From Candidatus Gemmiger faecigallinarum (GTDB lineage Bacteria; Bacillota; Clostridia; Oscillospirales; Ruminococcaceae): a stretch of DNA of 64,000 nucleotides. Positions 26,470 to 35,034 of the stretch are shown in pieces. The notes under the pieces were generated by a model. It saw only the letters and a list, made by a program, of their open reading frames with translations. It was not told the DNA's origin and did no database searches. The position numbers and the translations under genes were made by a program. The DNA lies in NCBI GenBank assembly GCA_019120395.1, contig DWVD01000079.1:1-64000 (forward strand), written 5' to 3'. Positions within the stretch are counted from its first letter, which is position 1, and each line of letters begins with the position of its first letter.

Positions 26470-26779
26470 GCTCGGCACCCCACTTTCGGGTAAAGTCGAT
26501 GCGCGTGACCTGCCCGGCCACGCTCAGCCGCCTGCCGGCAAAAGATTCTATCCGCAGGCCCGCGCCATACAATGTAATAACAAAGCGTCCCATATCCAGG
26601 CAAAGCCGCTCCGGTGCAAAATCCAGCACACGCCGGCAGCCGTCGGTCAGGATGTATCCGCCGCGGATCTCCAGTTCCGGCAGCCGGTAAAAGCCGGCGT
26701 CCGGCTGCCGGAACAGGCTGCGCGGGTCGGGACGCTGCGCGGCGCGGCGCGGTACGGCATGCGGGCGATAACGTTTCAT
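26456..26779 (-). CDS. yqfC: Sporulation protein YqfC
   Basis: 107 aa from ATG 26779, behind AAAGGGGGCG. The core LPELEIRGGYILTDGCRRVLDF, RLCLDMGRFVITLYGAGLRI and RRLSVAGQVTRIDF is the YqfC pattern of a small beta-rich protein. The N-terminal 25 residues are Arg/Pro-rich and extra. First gene of the minus-strand yqfC-yqfD-phoH... run and divergent from ylbJ; the two starts are 67 nt apart, so the sporulation genes share one control region. Confidence 0.85.
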   Translation of the reverse strand: MKRYRPHAVPRRAAQRPDPRSLFRQPDAGFYRLPELEIRGGYILTDGCRRVLDFAPERLCLDMGRFVITLYGAGLRIESFAGRRLSVAGQVTRIDFTRKWGAEHGET

Positions 26780-26811
26780 GGCTGCGCCCCCTTTCGCCGT
26801 CGAACAGCATG

Positions 26812-26819
26812 CATACAAT
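26812..26819 (+). promoter_or_regulatory. Sigma-E-type -10 element before ylbJ
   Basis: CATACAAT matches the sigma-E -10 consensus exactly and lies 27 nt before the ylbJ start codon. A matching -35 is not evident, so this is a candidate only. Confidence 0.35.
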
Positions 26820-26846
26820 CAAATATATAGCGCAGGAGGCAAGGAT

Positions 26847-27986
26847 ATGAACAGGCGGCCGGTTTCCCGCATTTTGCTTTTTTTGACGGCGGCGTATGCG
26901 CTGCTGCTCCTGGGCAGCCCCCGGGCCGCGGCGGATGGGTTTGCGCAGGGGCTTTCCCTGTGCGCGCGCAGTGTGCTGCCCGCGCTTTTTCCCTTTTTTG
27001 TCGTCAGCAATTTGCTTATATCCGCGCCGGAAAGCGCGCTTCTCGCCGCTCCCCTGCGCCCGCTGGTCCGTGCGGCCGGCCTGCGTGACAGCGCCGCGCC
27101 GATCCTGCTGCTCTCCTGGCTGGGCGGATACGCCGTCTGCGCCCAGCTGACCGGCGGCGCGGTCCGCTCCGGACGCCTTGCGCCCGGCGACGCCCAGCGC
27201 CTTTTGATCCTGGGATGCTGCTCCGGTCCGGGATTTGTGGTGGGCTGCGTAGGCGGCCTGATGCTGGGCTCGGTACGGCTCGGCGTGCTGCTGTACGGCC
27301 TTCAGCTCGCGGCAAATCTGCTTGCCGCGGCGCTGCTGCACTTTTGTTTGAGCCTGCGCAGGGCAGGGCGCGTCCCGCCGGCCCCCGCGCAGGGCTGCCA
27401 GCCGGACGGCGCGGCCGCCCGGGGGGCCGTAGCGTCGCTTCCCGCTGCGATCCGCGCCGCGGTCGACAGCAGCCTGACCGTTTGCGGCAGCGTGCTGTTT
27501 TTCCGGGTGACCGGGGCCATGCTGGAAAATTTCCTGCCTTTGACGGGCGTTCCCCGCGCCCTGCTGCTCGCGGCGCTGGAAGTGACCGCCGGCTGCGACG
27601 CTTTTGCCGGGCTGGGCGGCGCCGCGGCGCTGCGGGGCTGCTGCCTCTGCCTCAGCCTGCTGGGGCTGTCGGTGTTTTCCCAGGTCCGGCAGCTGGCCGG
27701 GAACGGTGTCCCGCTCGGCCTCTTTGCCCTGTCCCGCTGCCTTCACCTGGTTCTCCTTCAGGCTCTGGCCGGCCTTTGCGCGCCCGCGCTGCCGGGCGAC
27801 GCCGCTGTGTTCAGCTCGCTGCAGGACCGCCTGATCGTGACCAGCCGCCTGGCGCCCGACACCGCCTTTGTGCTGTTTTGTTTTTTCGCGGCTGCGCTTT
27901 ACAAAACGGGGCGGAAAATTTATAATATGCATCAGGGGCGCAGCCCTTTCAAGCCGCATGACGGCAGGGATTCCACAGGCAGGTGA
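26847..27986 (+). CDS. ylbJ: Sporulation integral membrane protein YlbJ
   Basis: 379 aa from ATG 26847, behind GCAGGAGGCAAGG. About eight membrane helices of the nucleoside-recognition (Gate) type: SLCARSVLPALFPFFVVSNLLI, PILLLSWLGGYAVCAQLTGGA, LLILGCCSGPGFVVGCVG and later VCGSVLFFRVTGAML. The GYAVCA...G and CSGPGFVVG segments are hallmarks of YlbJ/SpoIIM-A-like proteins. A mother-cell membrane protein in Bacillus. The end overlaps the next gene's possible GTG start. Confidence 0.87.
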   Translation: MNRRPVSRILLFLTAAYALLLLGSPRAAADGFAQGLSLCARSVLPALFPFFVVSNLLISAPESALLAAPLRPLVRAAGLRDSAAPILLLSWLGGYAVCAQLTGGAVRSGRLAPGDAQRLLILGCCSGPGFVVGCVGGLMLGSVRLGVLLYGLQLAANLLAAALLHFCLSLRRAGRVPPAPAQGCQPDGAAARGAVASLPAAIRAAVDSSLTVCGSVLFFRVTGAMLENFLPLTGVPRALLLAALEVTAGCDAFAGLGGAAALRGCCLCLSLLGLSVFSQVRQLAGNGVPLGLFALSRCLHLVLLQALAGLCAPALPGDAAVFSSLQDRLIVTSRLAPDTAFVLFCFFAAALYKTGRKIYNMHQGRSPFKPHDGRDSTGR

Positions 27987-27994
27987 CAAGACAA

Positions 27995-28216
27995 TTGATA
28001 TTCAAGAAAAAGCTGTACGGAAGTAAAATCGCGCCTGCCTGCTCATACTGTAAATACGGCACCCCCGCCGCCGACGGCCGGATGATCTACTGCCGCCGCC
28101 GGGGCGTGGTATCCCCCTATTACAGCTGCCGCCAGTTTGAATACGACCCGCTGATGCGCGTTCCGCGCCGGCAGGAACTGCCCCAGTTTGACCCGAACGA
28201 TTTTTCCCTGGATTGA
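27995..28216 (+). CDS. Small conserved Cys-containing protein
   Basis: 73 aa from TTG 27995, 9 nt after AGGTGA; the track start is GTG 27983, which overlaps the ylbJ stop (GTGA). The sequence FKKKLYGSKIAPACSYCKYGTPAADGRMIYCRRRG...SPYYSC has CxxC, C and C spaced as a small zinc ribbon. It is of a kind I associate with uncharacterised clostridial proteins. Probably cotranscribed with ylbJ. Function unknown. Confidence 0.65.
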   Translation: MIFKKKLYGSKIAPACSYCKYGTPAADGRMIYCRRRGVVSPYYSCRQFEYDPLMRVPRRQELPQFDPNDFSLD

Positions 28217-28242
28217 GCACCCAACGACATGAAGGACCGGAT

Positions 28243-29136
28243 ATGATGAAAGAATCCAAAAAGAAGAAACTCCGCCTGTTTCACGCCGAGGTGAGCAGCA
28301 CCATCAAAAACAAGCGCCTGGTCATGACCGTATATTTCCTGCTGCGGCTGTCCGTCATTTTTGTCCTGATCGCGCAGGCGTTCAACCGCAATTTTGAAAA
28401 CGTCTTCCTCTGCGTACTGACCCTGATCCTGTTCACCCTCCCGACGGTTCTGGAGCGGCGGCTCAAGATCGACATCCCGAACACGCTGGAAGTGATCATC
28501 CTGCTGTTCATCTATGCGGCAGAGATTTTGGGCGAGATCCAATCCTTTTATCTCTATATCCCCAACTGGGATACCATGCTGCACACCATGAACGGCTTTC
28601 TCTGTGCGGCGATCGGGTTTTCGCTTTTGGACATCCTCAACCGCAACGAAAAGGTCAAATTCTCGCTTTCGCCGCTTTACCTGGCCATCGTCGCATTCTG
28701 TTTTTCCATGACGGTGGGGGTGCTGTGGGAATTTTTTGAAGCGGGCATGGATCGCTTTTTCCTGCTGGACATGCAAAAAGATTCCATCATCCACAATTTT
28801 GGCAGCGTGATGCTGGACCCCACCAACAGCAACCGGCCCGTCATCTTTCAGGACATCGTCGACGTGATCGTTGTGCAGGGCGACGGGACCCAGACTGCGC
28901 TGGGCCTGGGCGGCTACCTGGACACCGGGCTGTGGGACACCATGGAGGACCTGTTCGTCAACTTTATCGGAGCCGTTGCGTTTTCCATCATCGGCTACTT
29001 TTATGTCCGCAGCCGCGGCCGCGGAAGGTTCGCCAGCCGTTTCATCCCGGTCATCGTCCCGGACGAGGCCGCGCCGCCGGAATCCGGGAAGGAATCCCCG
29101 TCCCCGGATGAACCGGCTCCTTCGGGCGAGATTTGA
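28243..29136 (+). CDS. Predicted multi-pass membrane protein (DUF2238/YjdF-like)
   Basis: 297 aa from ATG 28243 behind AAGGACCGG. Cytoplasmic basic N-terminus (KESKKKKLRLFHAE), about six membrane helices, and a disordered Pro/Glu/Ser tail. The segments YIPNWDTMLHTMNGFLCAAIGF and VLWEFFEAGMDRFF place His, Asp and Glu in or near the membrane, as in the YjdF-type DUF2238 family; the assignment is by pattern. The conserved WDTMEDLFVNFIGA near residue 240 fits the same family. Function unknown. Confidence 0.65.
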   Translation: MMKESKKKKLRLFHAEVSSTIKNKRLVMTVYFLLRLSVIFVLIAQAFNRNFENVFLCVLTLILFTLPTVLERRLKIDIPNTLEVIILLFIYAAEILGEIQSFYLYIPNWDTMLHTMNGFLCAAIGFSLLDILNRNEKVKFSLSPLYLAIVAFCFSMTVGVLWEFFEAGMDRFFLLDMQKDSIIHNFGSVMLDPTNSNRPVIFQDIVDVIVVQGDGTQTALGLGGYLDTGLWDTMEDLFVNFIGAVAFSIIGYFYVRSRGRGRFASRFIPVIVPDEAAPPESGKESPSPDEPAPSGEI

Positions 29137-29187
29137 CGGGCGCGATGCCGTGTCCCAACTTTTTTGTCCGTTCCTGCCGGTTTTGAC

Positions 29188-29215
29188 TTGACTTCCTGCA
29201 AAAATGTTGTATACT
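29188..29215 (+). promoter_or_regulatory. Promoter of tRNA-Thr
   Basis: TTGACT, 16-nt spacer, TATACT; 46 nt before the mature tRNA. Confidence 0.7.
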
Positions 29216-29261
29216 ATATGTTGTTGCGCCCGCCGGCTCCGCCGGCCGGCGCACAGCAGAT

Positions 29262-29337
29262 GCTACTGTGGCTCAGTTGGTAGAGCAGCTGATTCGTAAT
29301 CAGCAGGCCGCCGGTTCAAGTCCGGCCAGTAGCTCCA
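29262..29337 (+). tRNA. tRNA-Thr (CGU anticodon)
   Basis: 76 nt with encoded CCA. Acceptor arm GCTACTG/CAGTAGC, D-arm GCTCAGTTGGTAGAGC, anticodon stem GCTGA/TCAGC around TTCGTAA (anticodon CGT, reads ACG), and T-arm CCGGTTCAAGTCCGG. All stems pair. Own promoter and terminator, so a single-gene unit. Confidence 0.95.
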
Positions 29338-29383
29338 AAAGCCGCGCTGCCACGCTTTCCCGGCGTTGTGGCGCGGCTTTTTT
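29337..29383 (+). terminator. Terminator of tRNA-Thr
   Basis: AAAAGCCGCGC...CCAC / GTGG...CGCGGCTTTTTT. Confidence 0.85.
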
Positions 29384-29517
29384 GCGCCCCTGCCTCCCCT
29401 TTCGCATAGCCGGCCGGCCGAAAGTTTTTCCGGCGGCCGTTTTCTGTATGCCGCTGGTATTTTCCGCCAATACTTATAAACATTCTTGTAAAATTCACAA
29501 CATTTTGTCCCTTTCAC

Positions 29518-29546
29518 ATGACAAGTGTCAAAAAATGTGGTAAGAT
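29518..29546 (+). promoter_or_regulatory. Promoter of the GGDEF-EAL gene
   Basis: ATGACA, 17-nt spacer, TAAGAT, about 45 nt before the start. TGACA-AG-TGTCA around the -35 is a short dyad. Confidence 0.5.
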
Positions 29547-29590
29547 AGGCATAAAGAATCAGGCGGCCGTGAATTCACAGGAACAGGGAG

Positions 29591-31261
29591 GTGGTTGAAA
29601 TCGCTTCGACGCAGAATACCGCGCTGGATTGCGAACTGTTCGACATGCTTTCGCAAAGCGCGATGGACGTTTATTTTTATGTCTGCGACTTTGTCGGCGG
29701 GCGTTCCCGCTGGAGCGCCGCAGCAGTCAGCGAATTTGATCTGCAGGACGAGTATATGGAAGCGTCCGACTGGATGTGGCTGTGCCGGATCCACCCGGAA
29801 GATCAGAACAAATTTGTGCGCGACCTGGAGCACATGCTCTCCGGTCAGAATGGCGACGTTCACCACTGCGAATATCGTATCCGCAACAAGGCCGGACAGT
29901 ATGTCTGGATCCGCAGCCGCGGCGTGCTGCGCCGGGACGAAAACGGTTCCCCCACCGTATTTGCCACCGTGCTGCGCAATATGGGGATGAACCCCAAATA
30001 CGACAACACCACCAACCTGTACACCATCCACGAATTTCGCGCGCGTCTTTACGAGACGCTGGCCCGGCCCAGCCAGGCCGGCGGTATTTTGCTGTTTGAC
30101 ATTGACGATTTCAGCCGCATCAACGGCAGCCACGACTACGCGTTCGGCAACCAGGTCCTGCGCGCCTTTGCAGAAAAGCTGCTTGCCATGCATCTGCCCG
30201 GATTCCTTTTCCGTATGGACGGCGATAAATTTGCTTACTGGATGGAAGACGCCGAACCCGAGGATCTGGAAACCGTTTTCAACCGTTACAGCACTGCCGC
30301 CACAGAGCTGCTGGTAGGCGAGGAGGAGATCCCGCTTGTTTTGACCGGCGGATACGTGCTGTACCCTGCGGACGGCGACCGGGCCGAGGACCTCCACCGC
30401 CGCCTGGAAGTTGCCATGAACACGGCAAAACGCACCGCCCCCGGAAGCCTGTGCGCCTACACTTCCGATATGTTCCGTGACGAACAGCGCATCGACGCAT
30501 TGCGCGGCGCGATCCATCGCGCGGTGCTCAGCGACTTCGAGGGCTTCTCTCTCCGATATCAGCCCCAGCTGTACACCCGCAGCGGCGGCTGCCCGGCGGC
30601 GGAAGCGATCCTGTACTGGTCCAGCGCCGAATATCCCGACGTCACCCACGAGGAGCTGATGGCCGCCCTGGAGGACAGCGGCGATATTCTTGCCGTCGGC
30701 CGCTGGGCCTTGGACCGCGCCATGAGCCAGGTCCACTCCTGGCAGGCGTCGGCGCCCGGGTTCGGGATCAGCATGGACATCAGCAGCCGGCAGATCATCC
30801 AGAAGCGCTTTCTGGAAACCGTCTGCCAGATGGCTTCCCGCTATGCCCTGTCCCCCAACACCCTCTGCCTGGAACTGAACAACGGCTGTTATGCCGCCGG
30901 CGACCGGCATCTGTCCGACCTGACCCGTATCCTGCGCAGCCACAATATTTCGGTGGCGCTGGACGGATTTTCGCCGGAATGGTTCAGCCTGGAAATGCTT
31001 CGGAAGCTCAATCCGCGCTGGGTCAAGCTGTCGTCCGATTTTGCGGGCGATGCAGTCGACGCCGTCAATCCCGCCCTTCCCGCGCTGCTCGCCCTGTTCC
31101 ATCAGCTGGGCGTCTATGTCTGCATCAAGGGCATCTCCACCAGCGCGCAGGCGCGCCTGGCCGCCCGCGCAGGCGCCGACTTTGTTCAGGGCGGACTGTA
31201 TACCGAACCGCTGGAAGCGGACGCCTTCTTCGAGCAGTATATCAAACCGCAGCAGGGTTAA
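29591..31261 (+). CDS. PAS-GGDEF-EAL protein with degenerate catalytic sites
   Basis: 556 aa from GTG 29591; the ribosome site GGGAGG abuts this codon, so the true start is uncertain. Domains: PAS (PAS_3-like, about 25-130; FVRDLEHM, CEYRIRNKAGQYVWIRSRG), GGDEF-like (about 150-290; LYTIHEFRARL, GGILLFDIDDFSRIN, FRMDGDKFAYW) and EAL-like (about 310-550). The GG(D/E)EF loop is MDGDKF. In the EAL part the motif is AEAIL, the DDFG pair is LDGF, and AEGVE is IKGIS; only the LK-type Lys (WVKLS) and VQGG remain. Probably a non-enzymatic c-di-GMP binder or scaffold. Soluble. Confidence 0.85.
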   Translation: MVEIASTQNTALDCELFDMLSQSAMDVYFYVCDFVGGRSRWSAAAVSEFDLQDEYMEASDWMWLCRIHPEDQNKFVRDLEHMLSGQNGDVHHCEYRIRNKAGQYVWIRSRGVLRRDENGSPTVFATVLRNMGMNPKYDNTTNLYTIHEFRARLYETLARPSQAGGILLFDIDDFSRINGSHDYAFGNQVLRAFAEKLLAMHLPGFLFRMDGDKFAYWMEDAEPEDLETVFNRYSTAATELLVGEEEIPLVLTGGYVLYPADGDRAEDLHRRLEVAMNTAKRTAPGSLCAYTSDMFRDEQRIDALRGAIHRAVLSDFEGFSLRYQPQLYTRSGGCPAAEAILYWSSAEYPDVTHEELMAALEDSGDILAVGRWALDRAMSQVHSWQASAPGFGISMDISSRQIIQKRFLETVCQMASRYALSPNTLCLELNNGCYAAGDRHLSDLTRILRSHNISVALDGFSPEWFSLEMLRKLNPRWVKLSSDFAGDAVDAVNPALPALLALFHQLGVYVCIKGISTSAQARLAARAGADFVQGGLYTEPLEADAFFEQYIKPQQG

Positions 31262-31324
31262 AACGGACCGCCGGCTTTTTCCGCCGGCGCACCGCCCGTA
31301 TCCCCACAGCAAAGGAAGTCTTTT

Positions 31325-32128
31325 ATGTCCCAGCAACCGCCTGTTTCCATCAGCGCGTGCATCGTATCGTATTGCGATTATGACGAGGTCTGCACCGCCG
31401 TGCGTAGTATCCTGCAAAATACGCCCGGCGATCTGTCGCTGTATATCGTGGATAACGCCAGCCCCGACGGCTGCGGCGACAAACTGGCCGCCACGGATTT
31501 TTCCGACAGCCGCGTCGAGGTGATCCGCCTGCCCGGGAATCTTGGTTTCGGGGGCGGCCACAACGCGGTTCTGCCCCGGCTGCGCAGCCAGGTGCATTTC
31601 ATCCTCAACCCGGACATCGTTCTGGAAAGCGACGTGCTCCACGGGCTGGCAGCCTGGCTGCTGGAACGCCCCGACGCCGCAATGGCAACGCCGCAGCTGT
31701 ATTTTCCGGACGGCCGTATCCAGCATCTGCCGCGGCGCAAACCGACGCCCGGCGCCCTGTTCGCGCGTCAGCTGGCCCCGCGGATGCCCGGCTCTGTTTT
31801 TGACAAGGCCGACCGGCACTACACCATGCAGGACGAGGACCTGACCTGTCCGCGGCAGATCGAATTCTGCACCGGCAGTTTTATGGCGGTGCGCACCGAT
31901 GTGTTCCGTCAGATCGGCGGCTTTGACGAGGACTATTTTATGTACGTGGAGGACGCCGACCTGACCCAGAAGGTGCTGCGCTGCGGCAAGGTATATCTGG
32001 TGCCCCAGTTCCGCGCGGTCCACGCCTGGCATCGCGCCCCCATGCGGGATGCCGGCAAATTCAAAATGCAGCTTGCCAGTATGATTCGCTACTTTAAAAA
32101 GTGGGGCGTCAAAAAGGGCAGCGTATAA
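31325..32128 (+). CDS. Family 2 glycosyltransferase, rhamnosyltransferase-like
   Basis: 267 aa from ATG 31325, behind AAAGGAAG. GT-A fold: SISACIVSYCDYDEVCTAVRSIL, LYIVDNASPDG, PGNLGFGGGHNAVL, then the DxD-type metal motif in HFILNPDIV and acceptor motif FMYVEDADLTQKVLRCG. It most resembles enzymes adding sugars to cell-wall polysaccharide at the cytoplasmic membrane face (WbbL/RfbF-like). It sits 63 nt behind the GGDEF-EAL gene and may be cotranscribed; no other polysaccharide genes adjoin. Confidence 0.87.
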   Translation: MSQQPPVSISACIVSYCDYDEVCTAVRSILQNTPGDLSLYIVDNASPDGCGDKLAATDFSDSRVEVIRLPGNLGFGGGHNAVLPRLRSQVHFILNPDIVLESDVLHGLAAWLLERPDAAMATPQLYFPDGRIQHLPRRKPTPGALFARQLAPRMPGSVFDKADRHYTMQDEDLTCPRQIEFCTGSFMAVRTDVFRQIGGFDEDYFMYVEDADLTQKVLRCGKVYLVPQFRAVHAWHRAPMRDAGKFKMQLASMIRYFKKWGVKKGSV

Positions 32129-32139
32129 AAACAGCCTGA

Positions 32140-32170
32140 CAGCGGACGCGCCCCTGCGTCTGCTGTTTTT
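32140..32170 (+). terminator. Terminator of the glycosyltransferase gene
   Basis: CAGCGGACGC/GCGTCTGCTG stem (one mismatch-free G-T) followed by TTTTT. Confidence 0.75.
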
Positions 32171-32348
32171 GCGCAGGAAGATGGCGCCCATGCAGCCCGC
32201 AGAGCTTGTCCGCATTTTTTACAAGACTGTCGGGTCCATAACGGAAAAATCATCGAGATGGCGGCGCGGTCAACACCTTCGAGACGCTTTGGGCACACGG
32301 ACTGATCGGCCCGCGCTGAATTTTGGCAGGCGCTCCCCCGCAGGTATC

Positions 32349-32377
32349 TTGTATTTGCGCGCCGCGTCTGCTACACT
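32349..32377 (+). promoter_or_regulatory. Promoter of fhs
   Basis: TTGTAT, 17-nt spacer, TACACT, 44 nt before the start. No tetrahydrofolate riboswitch is visible. Confidence 0.55.
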
Positions 32378-32421
32378 GAATGTGTATCGTTTTGCTGTAT
32401 CCATCAGGAGGTATGTTGGAA

Positions 32422-34083
32422 ATGATGACAGACATTGAAATTGCGCAGGCAGCCAAAATGCTGCCGATCACCGAAATTGCAGCAAAGATCGGGCTGACCG
32501 ACGACCAGATCATCCCCTACGGCAAATACAAAGCCAAGATCGACCATAAACTGGTGGACGCCGCCAGACCGGACGGGCGGCTGATTTTGGTCACCGCCAT
32601 CAGCCCCACCCCCGCCGGCGAGGGCAAGACCACCACCAGCGTCGGTCTGGCCGACGCCATGAACGCCCTTGGCAAAAAGACCATGCTCTGCCTGCGAGAG
32701 CCTTCTCTCGGGCCGGTATTCGGCATGAAAGGCGGCGCCGCCGGCGGCGGTTATGCCCAGGTGGTGCCCATGGAGGACATCAACCTGCACTTTACCGGCG
32801 ACATCCATGCCATCGGAGCAGCCAACAACCTGCTGGCCGCCATGATCGACAACTCCATCCAGCAGGGTAATCCGCTGAATATTGACCCCCGCCGCGTCAC
32901 CTGGAAACGCTGCATGGACATCAACGACCGCCAGCTGCGCTTTATCGTCGACGGCCTGGGCGGCAAAGTCAACGGCACCCCCCGGGAGGACGGCTTTGAC
33001 ATCACCGTCGCCAGCGAGATCATGGCCATTTTCTGCCTCGCTTCCGATCTGAAGGATCTGAAAGAACGGCTTTCCCGCATCGTCTGCGCCTATACCTATG
33101 ACAACAAGCCGGTCACTGCCGGCGACCTGGGTGCCGCCGGCGCAATGACCGCCCTGCTGAAAGACGCCATTGACCCCAACCTGGTGCAGACGCTGGAAAA
33201 CAACCCCGCCATCATCCATGGCGGCCCCTTCGCCAACATCGCCCACGGCTGCAACAGCGTAATGGCGACCCGGCTCAGCCTCAAACTGGCGGACTATGTG
33301 GTCACGGAAGCCGGTTTCGGCGCTGATCTGGGCGCCGAAAAATTCCTGGACATCAAGTGCCGTATGGCAGGGCTGAACCCCGACGCGGTGGTCATTGTGG
33401 CAACGGTGCGCGCGCTCAAGCATCACGGCGGCTGCGCAAAGGCGGACCTGAACGTGCCCAACGCCGGGCTGGTCCGCAAGGGCGCCGCCAATTTGGCGCG
33501 CCACATCGAAAACATGAAAAACCAGTTCGGCCTGCCGGTCTGCGTGGCCATCAACGCCTTCCCCACCGATACAGCGGAGGAGATGGACGTGGTGCGCGAG
33601 GTCTGTGCCGAAGCCGGCGTTCCCTGCGCCCTGTCCGAGGTATTTGCCAAAGGCGGCGAAGGCGGAAAGGAACTGGCTGAGACGGTGCTGTCCATTTTGG
33701 ACAACCGCCCCATCCGCTTCACCTATGACCTGGAGCAGCCGCTGGAGGACAAGATCCGGGCCGTTGCCCAAAAGATCTACCGTGCCGACGACGTTCAGTT
33801 CACTGCCGCGGCCAAAAAATCCCTTGCCCAGTATACCGAGATGGGGTACGGCAGGCTGCCGGTCTGCATCGCCAAGACGCAGTATTCCTTCAGCGACGAC
33901 GCCAAGCTGCTGGCAGCGCCGGAACATTTCACCATGAACGTGCGGGAAGTCCGGCTTTCGGCAGGCGCGGGCTTTGTGGTCGTGATCTGCGGCGCCATTA
34001 TGACCATGCCTGGTCTCCCCCGCCATCCGGCCGCCATGGATATTGACTGCGACGCCAACGGGCGCATCACCGGCCTGTTCTGA
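32422..34083 (+). CDS. fhs: Formate-tetrahydrofolate ligase
   Basis: 553 aa from ATG 32422, 9 nt after AGGAGGT (an earlier ATG touches the ribosome site). It makes 10-formyl-THF from formate, THF and ATP for purine synthesis or one-carbon flow. P-loop region [14 protein letters not shown], the [23 protein letters not shown] signature, HFTGDIHAI, and [12 protein letters not shown] are typical. Length normal. Monocistronic between its own promoter and a hairpin terminator. Confidence 0.96.
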   Translation: MMTDIEIAQAAKMLPITEIAAKIGLTDDQIIPYGKYKAKIDHKLVDAARPDGRLILVTAISPTPAGEGKTTTSVGLADAMNALGKKTMLCLREPSLGPVFGMKGGAAGGGYAQVVPMEDINLHFTGDIHAIGAANNLLAAMIDNSIQQGNPLNIDPRRVTWKRCMDINDRQLRFIVDGLGGKVNGTPREDGFDITVASEIMAIFCLASDLKDLKERLSRIVCAYTYDNKPVTAGDLGAAGAMTALLKDAIDPNLVQTLENNPAIIHGGPFANIAHGCNSVMATRLSLKLADYVVTEAGFGADLGAEKFLDIKCRMAGLNPDAVVIVATVRALKHHGGCAKADLNVPNAGLVRKGAANLARHIENMKNQFGLPVCVAINAFPTDTAEEMDVVREVCAEAGVPCALSEVFAKGGEGGKELAETVLSILDNRPIRFTYDLEQPLEDKIRAVAQKIYRADDVQFTAAAKKSLAQYTEMGYGRLPVCIAKTQYSFSDDAKLLAAPEHFTMNVREVRLSAGAGFVVVICGAIMTMPGLPRHPAAMDIDCDANGRITGLF

Positions 34084-34113
34084 GCGCTTTTTACCGAATA
34101 TGCAATAAAACGC

Positions 34114-34164
34114 AAAAAACACCTCCGTACCGTCTTGCTTTCCTGCGCGGCGCGGAGGTGTTTT
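34114..34164. terminator. Terminator of fhs, also facing the PsiE-like gene
   Basis: AAAACACCTCCG/CGGAGGTGTTTT around a 25-nt loop, convergent between two genes. Confidence 0.75.
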
Positions 34165-34192
34165 GTTGCTGCGGGTAAAAAATATCTGCGGT

Positions 34193-34804
34193 TCAGTCCG
34201 CAGCGGTTTCTGCCGGGATCTTTTCGTCCGGTCCGGCCTCAGCCGCAGGCGTTTCCGCCGCCTCTGCCGCCTGCCGGGGCGAATCTTTGGACTCTGCCGC
34301 CCTGGCCGGCTTTTTCCTGCCGAACAGCGGTTCCACGTCGTAAGCCGTCTCCCCGCCCGGCATGGTCGAACCAAACGCCGGCACAAAGCAGAACTTGCGG
34401 ATGACAAAAATCAATCCGATGGACGCCACGGCTAGCAGGTTTTCAACGGCCGTGCCGTGGCCAAGGATCATATTTCTGGCAATGGCATACAGCAGGACTT
34501 CCAGCGCGCTGCCCGGGCTGTGCTTTGCCAGCATTTTGATAAATTCGATGCCGATGACCAGATTGAAGGCGTGCCCCAAAAAAGTCTGGAACGCATCGGT
34601 ATTGCCGTTGCTCCAAAGCGTCAGCATTTCCTGGGCGACAGGTATCGCGCTGATGATCAGCCCCAGCAGCACCAGCACCGAAATGATCACTTCCAAAAAG
34701 CTGGCAAGTTCCGCCACCTGGTCGCGCAATGCATATTTCAGGCGCTCCTCATAACGGTGCAGCTGCGGGCGGGTCAGACGTTGTTTGCGGGGGGGATCAT
34801 TCAT
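34193..34804 (-). CDS. PsiE-like membrane protein
   Basis: 203 aa from ATG 34804, with AAGGTGCC upstream. A basic soluble start (PPRKQRLTRPQLHRYEERLKYAL) is followed by four membrane helices: ELASFLEVIISVLVLLGLII, FNLVIGIEFIKMLA, VLLYAIARNMIL and ENLLAVASIGLIFVI. The IGIEFIKML...LYAIARNMIL pattern resembles the phosphate-starvation-inducible PsiE family. The last 60 residues are an acidic Ala/Glu-rich tail. Function unknown; the name rests on pattern only. Confidence 0.55.
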   Translation of the reverse strand: MNDPPRKQRLTRPQLHRYEERLKYALRDQVAELASFLEVIISVLVLLGLIISAIPVAQEMLTLWSNGNTDAFQTFLGHAFNLVIGIEFIKMLAKHSPGSALEVLLYAIARNMILGHGTAVENLLAVASIGLIFVIRKFCFVPAFGSTMPGGETAYDVEPLFGRKKPARAAESKDSPRQAAEAAETPAAEAGPDEKIPAETAAD

Positions 34805-34871
34805 GGCGGGCACCTTCCTTTTCGTTCCGTCCAGGCGTACTGCGCTGGCGGCGCTGATATTTGATAGCTTT

Positions 34872-34901
34872 ATTATATCGGAAACTCCCGCCTGCGCGCA
34901 A
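34872..34901 (-). promoter_or_regulatory. Promoter of the PsiE-like gene
   Basis: TTGCGC, 18-nt spacer, TATAAT on the minus strand. Confidence 0.55.
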
Positions 34902-34932
34902 TAGAAAATCCCGCCGTCCCGCGCAGGAAACA

Positions 34933-34979
34933 GAAAAAAGGCCCCAAAATTGCAGCGGCTGCGCAATTTTGGGGCCTTT
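34933..34979 (-). terminator. Terminator of the biotin-enzyme operon
   Basis: Near-perfect stem GGCCCCAAAATTGC/GCAATTTTGGGGCC with TTTTTT on the minus strand. Confidence 0.88.
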
Positions 34980-35034
34980 GAGATCACGGTTTCTGCGTTT
35001 TGGGCATCGCGTCAGCCCAGTTCACCCGGCCGGG

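Noticed and set aside
32171-32421. Tetrahydrofolate riboswitch in front of fhs
   Set aside because: The leader after the promoter is only about 40 nt and has none of the class signatures.
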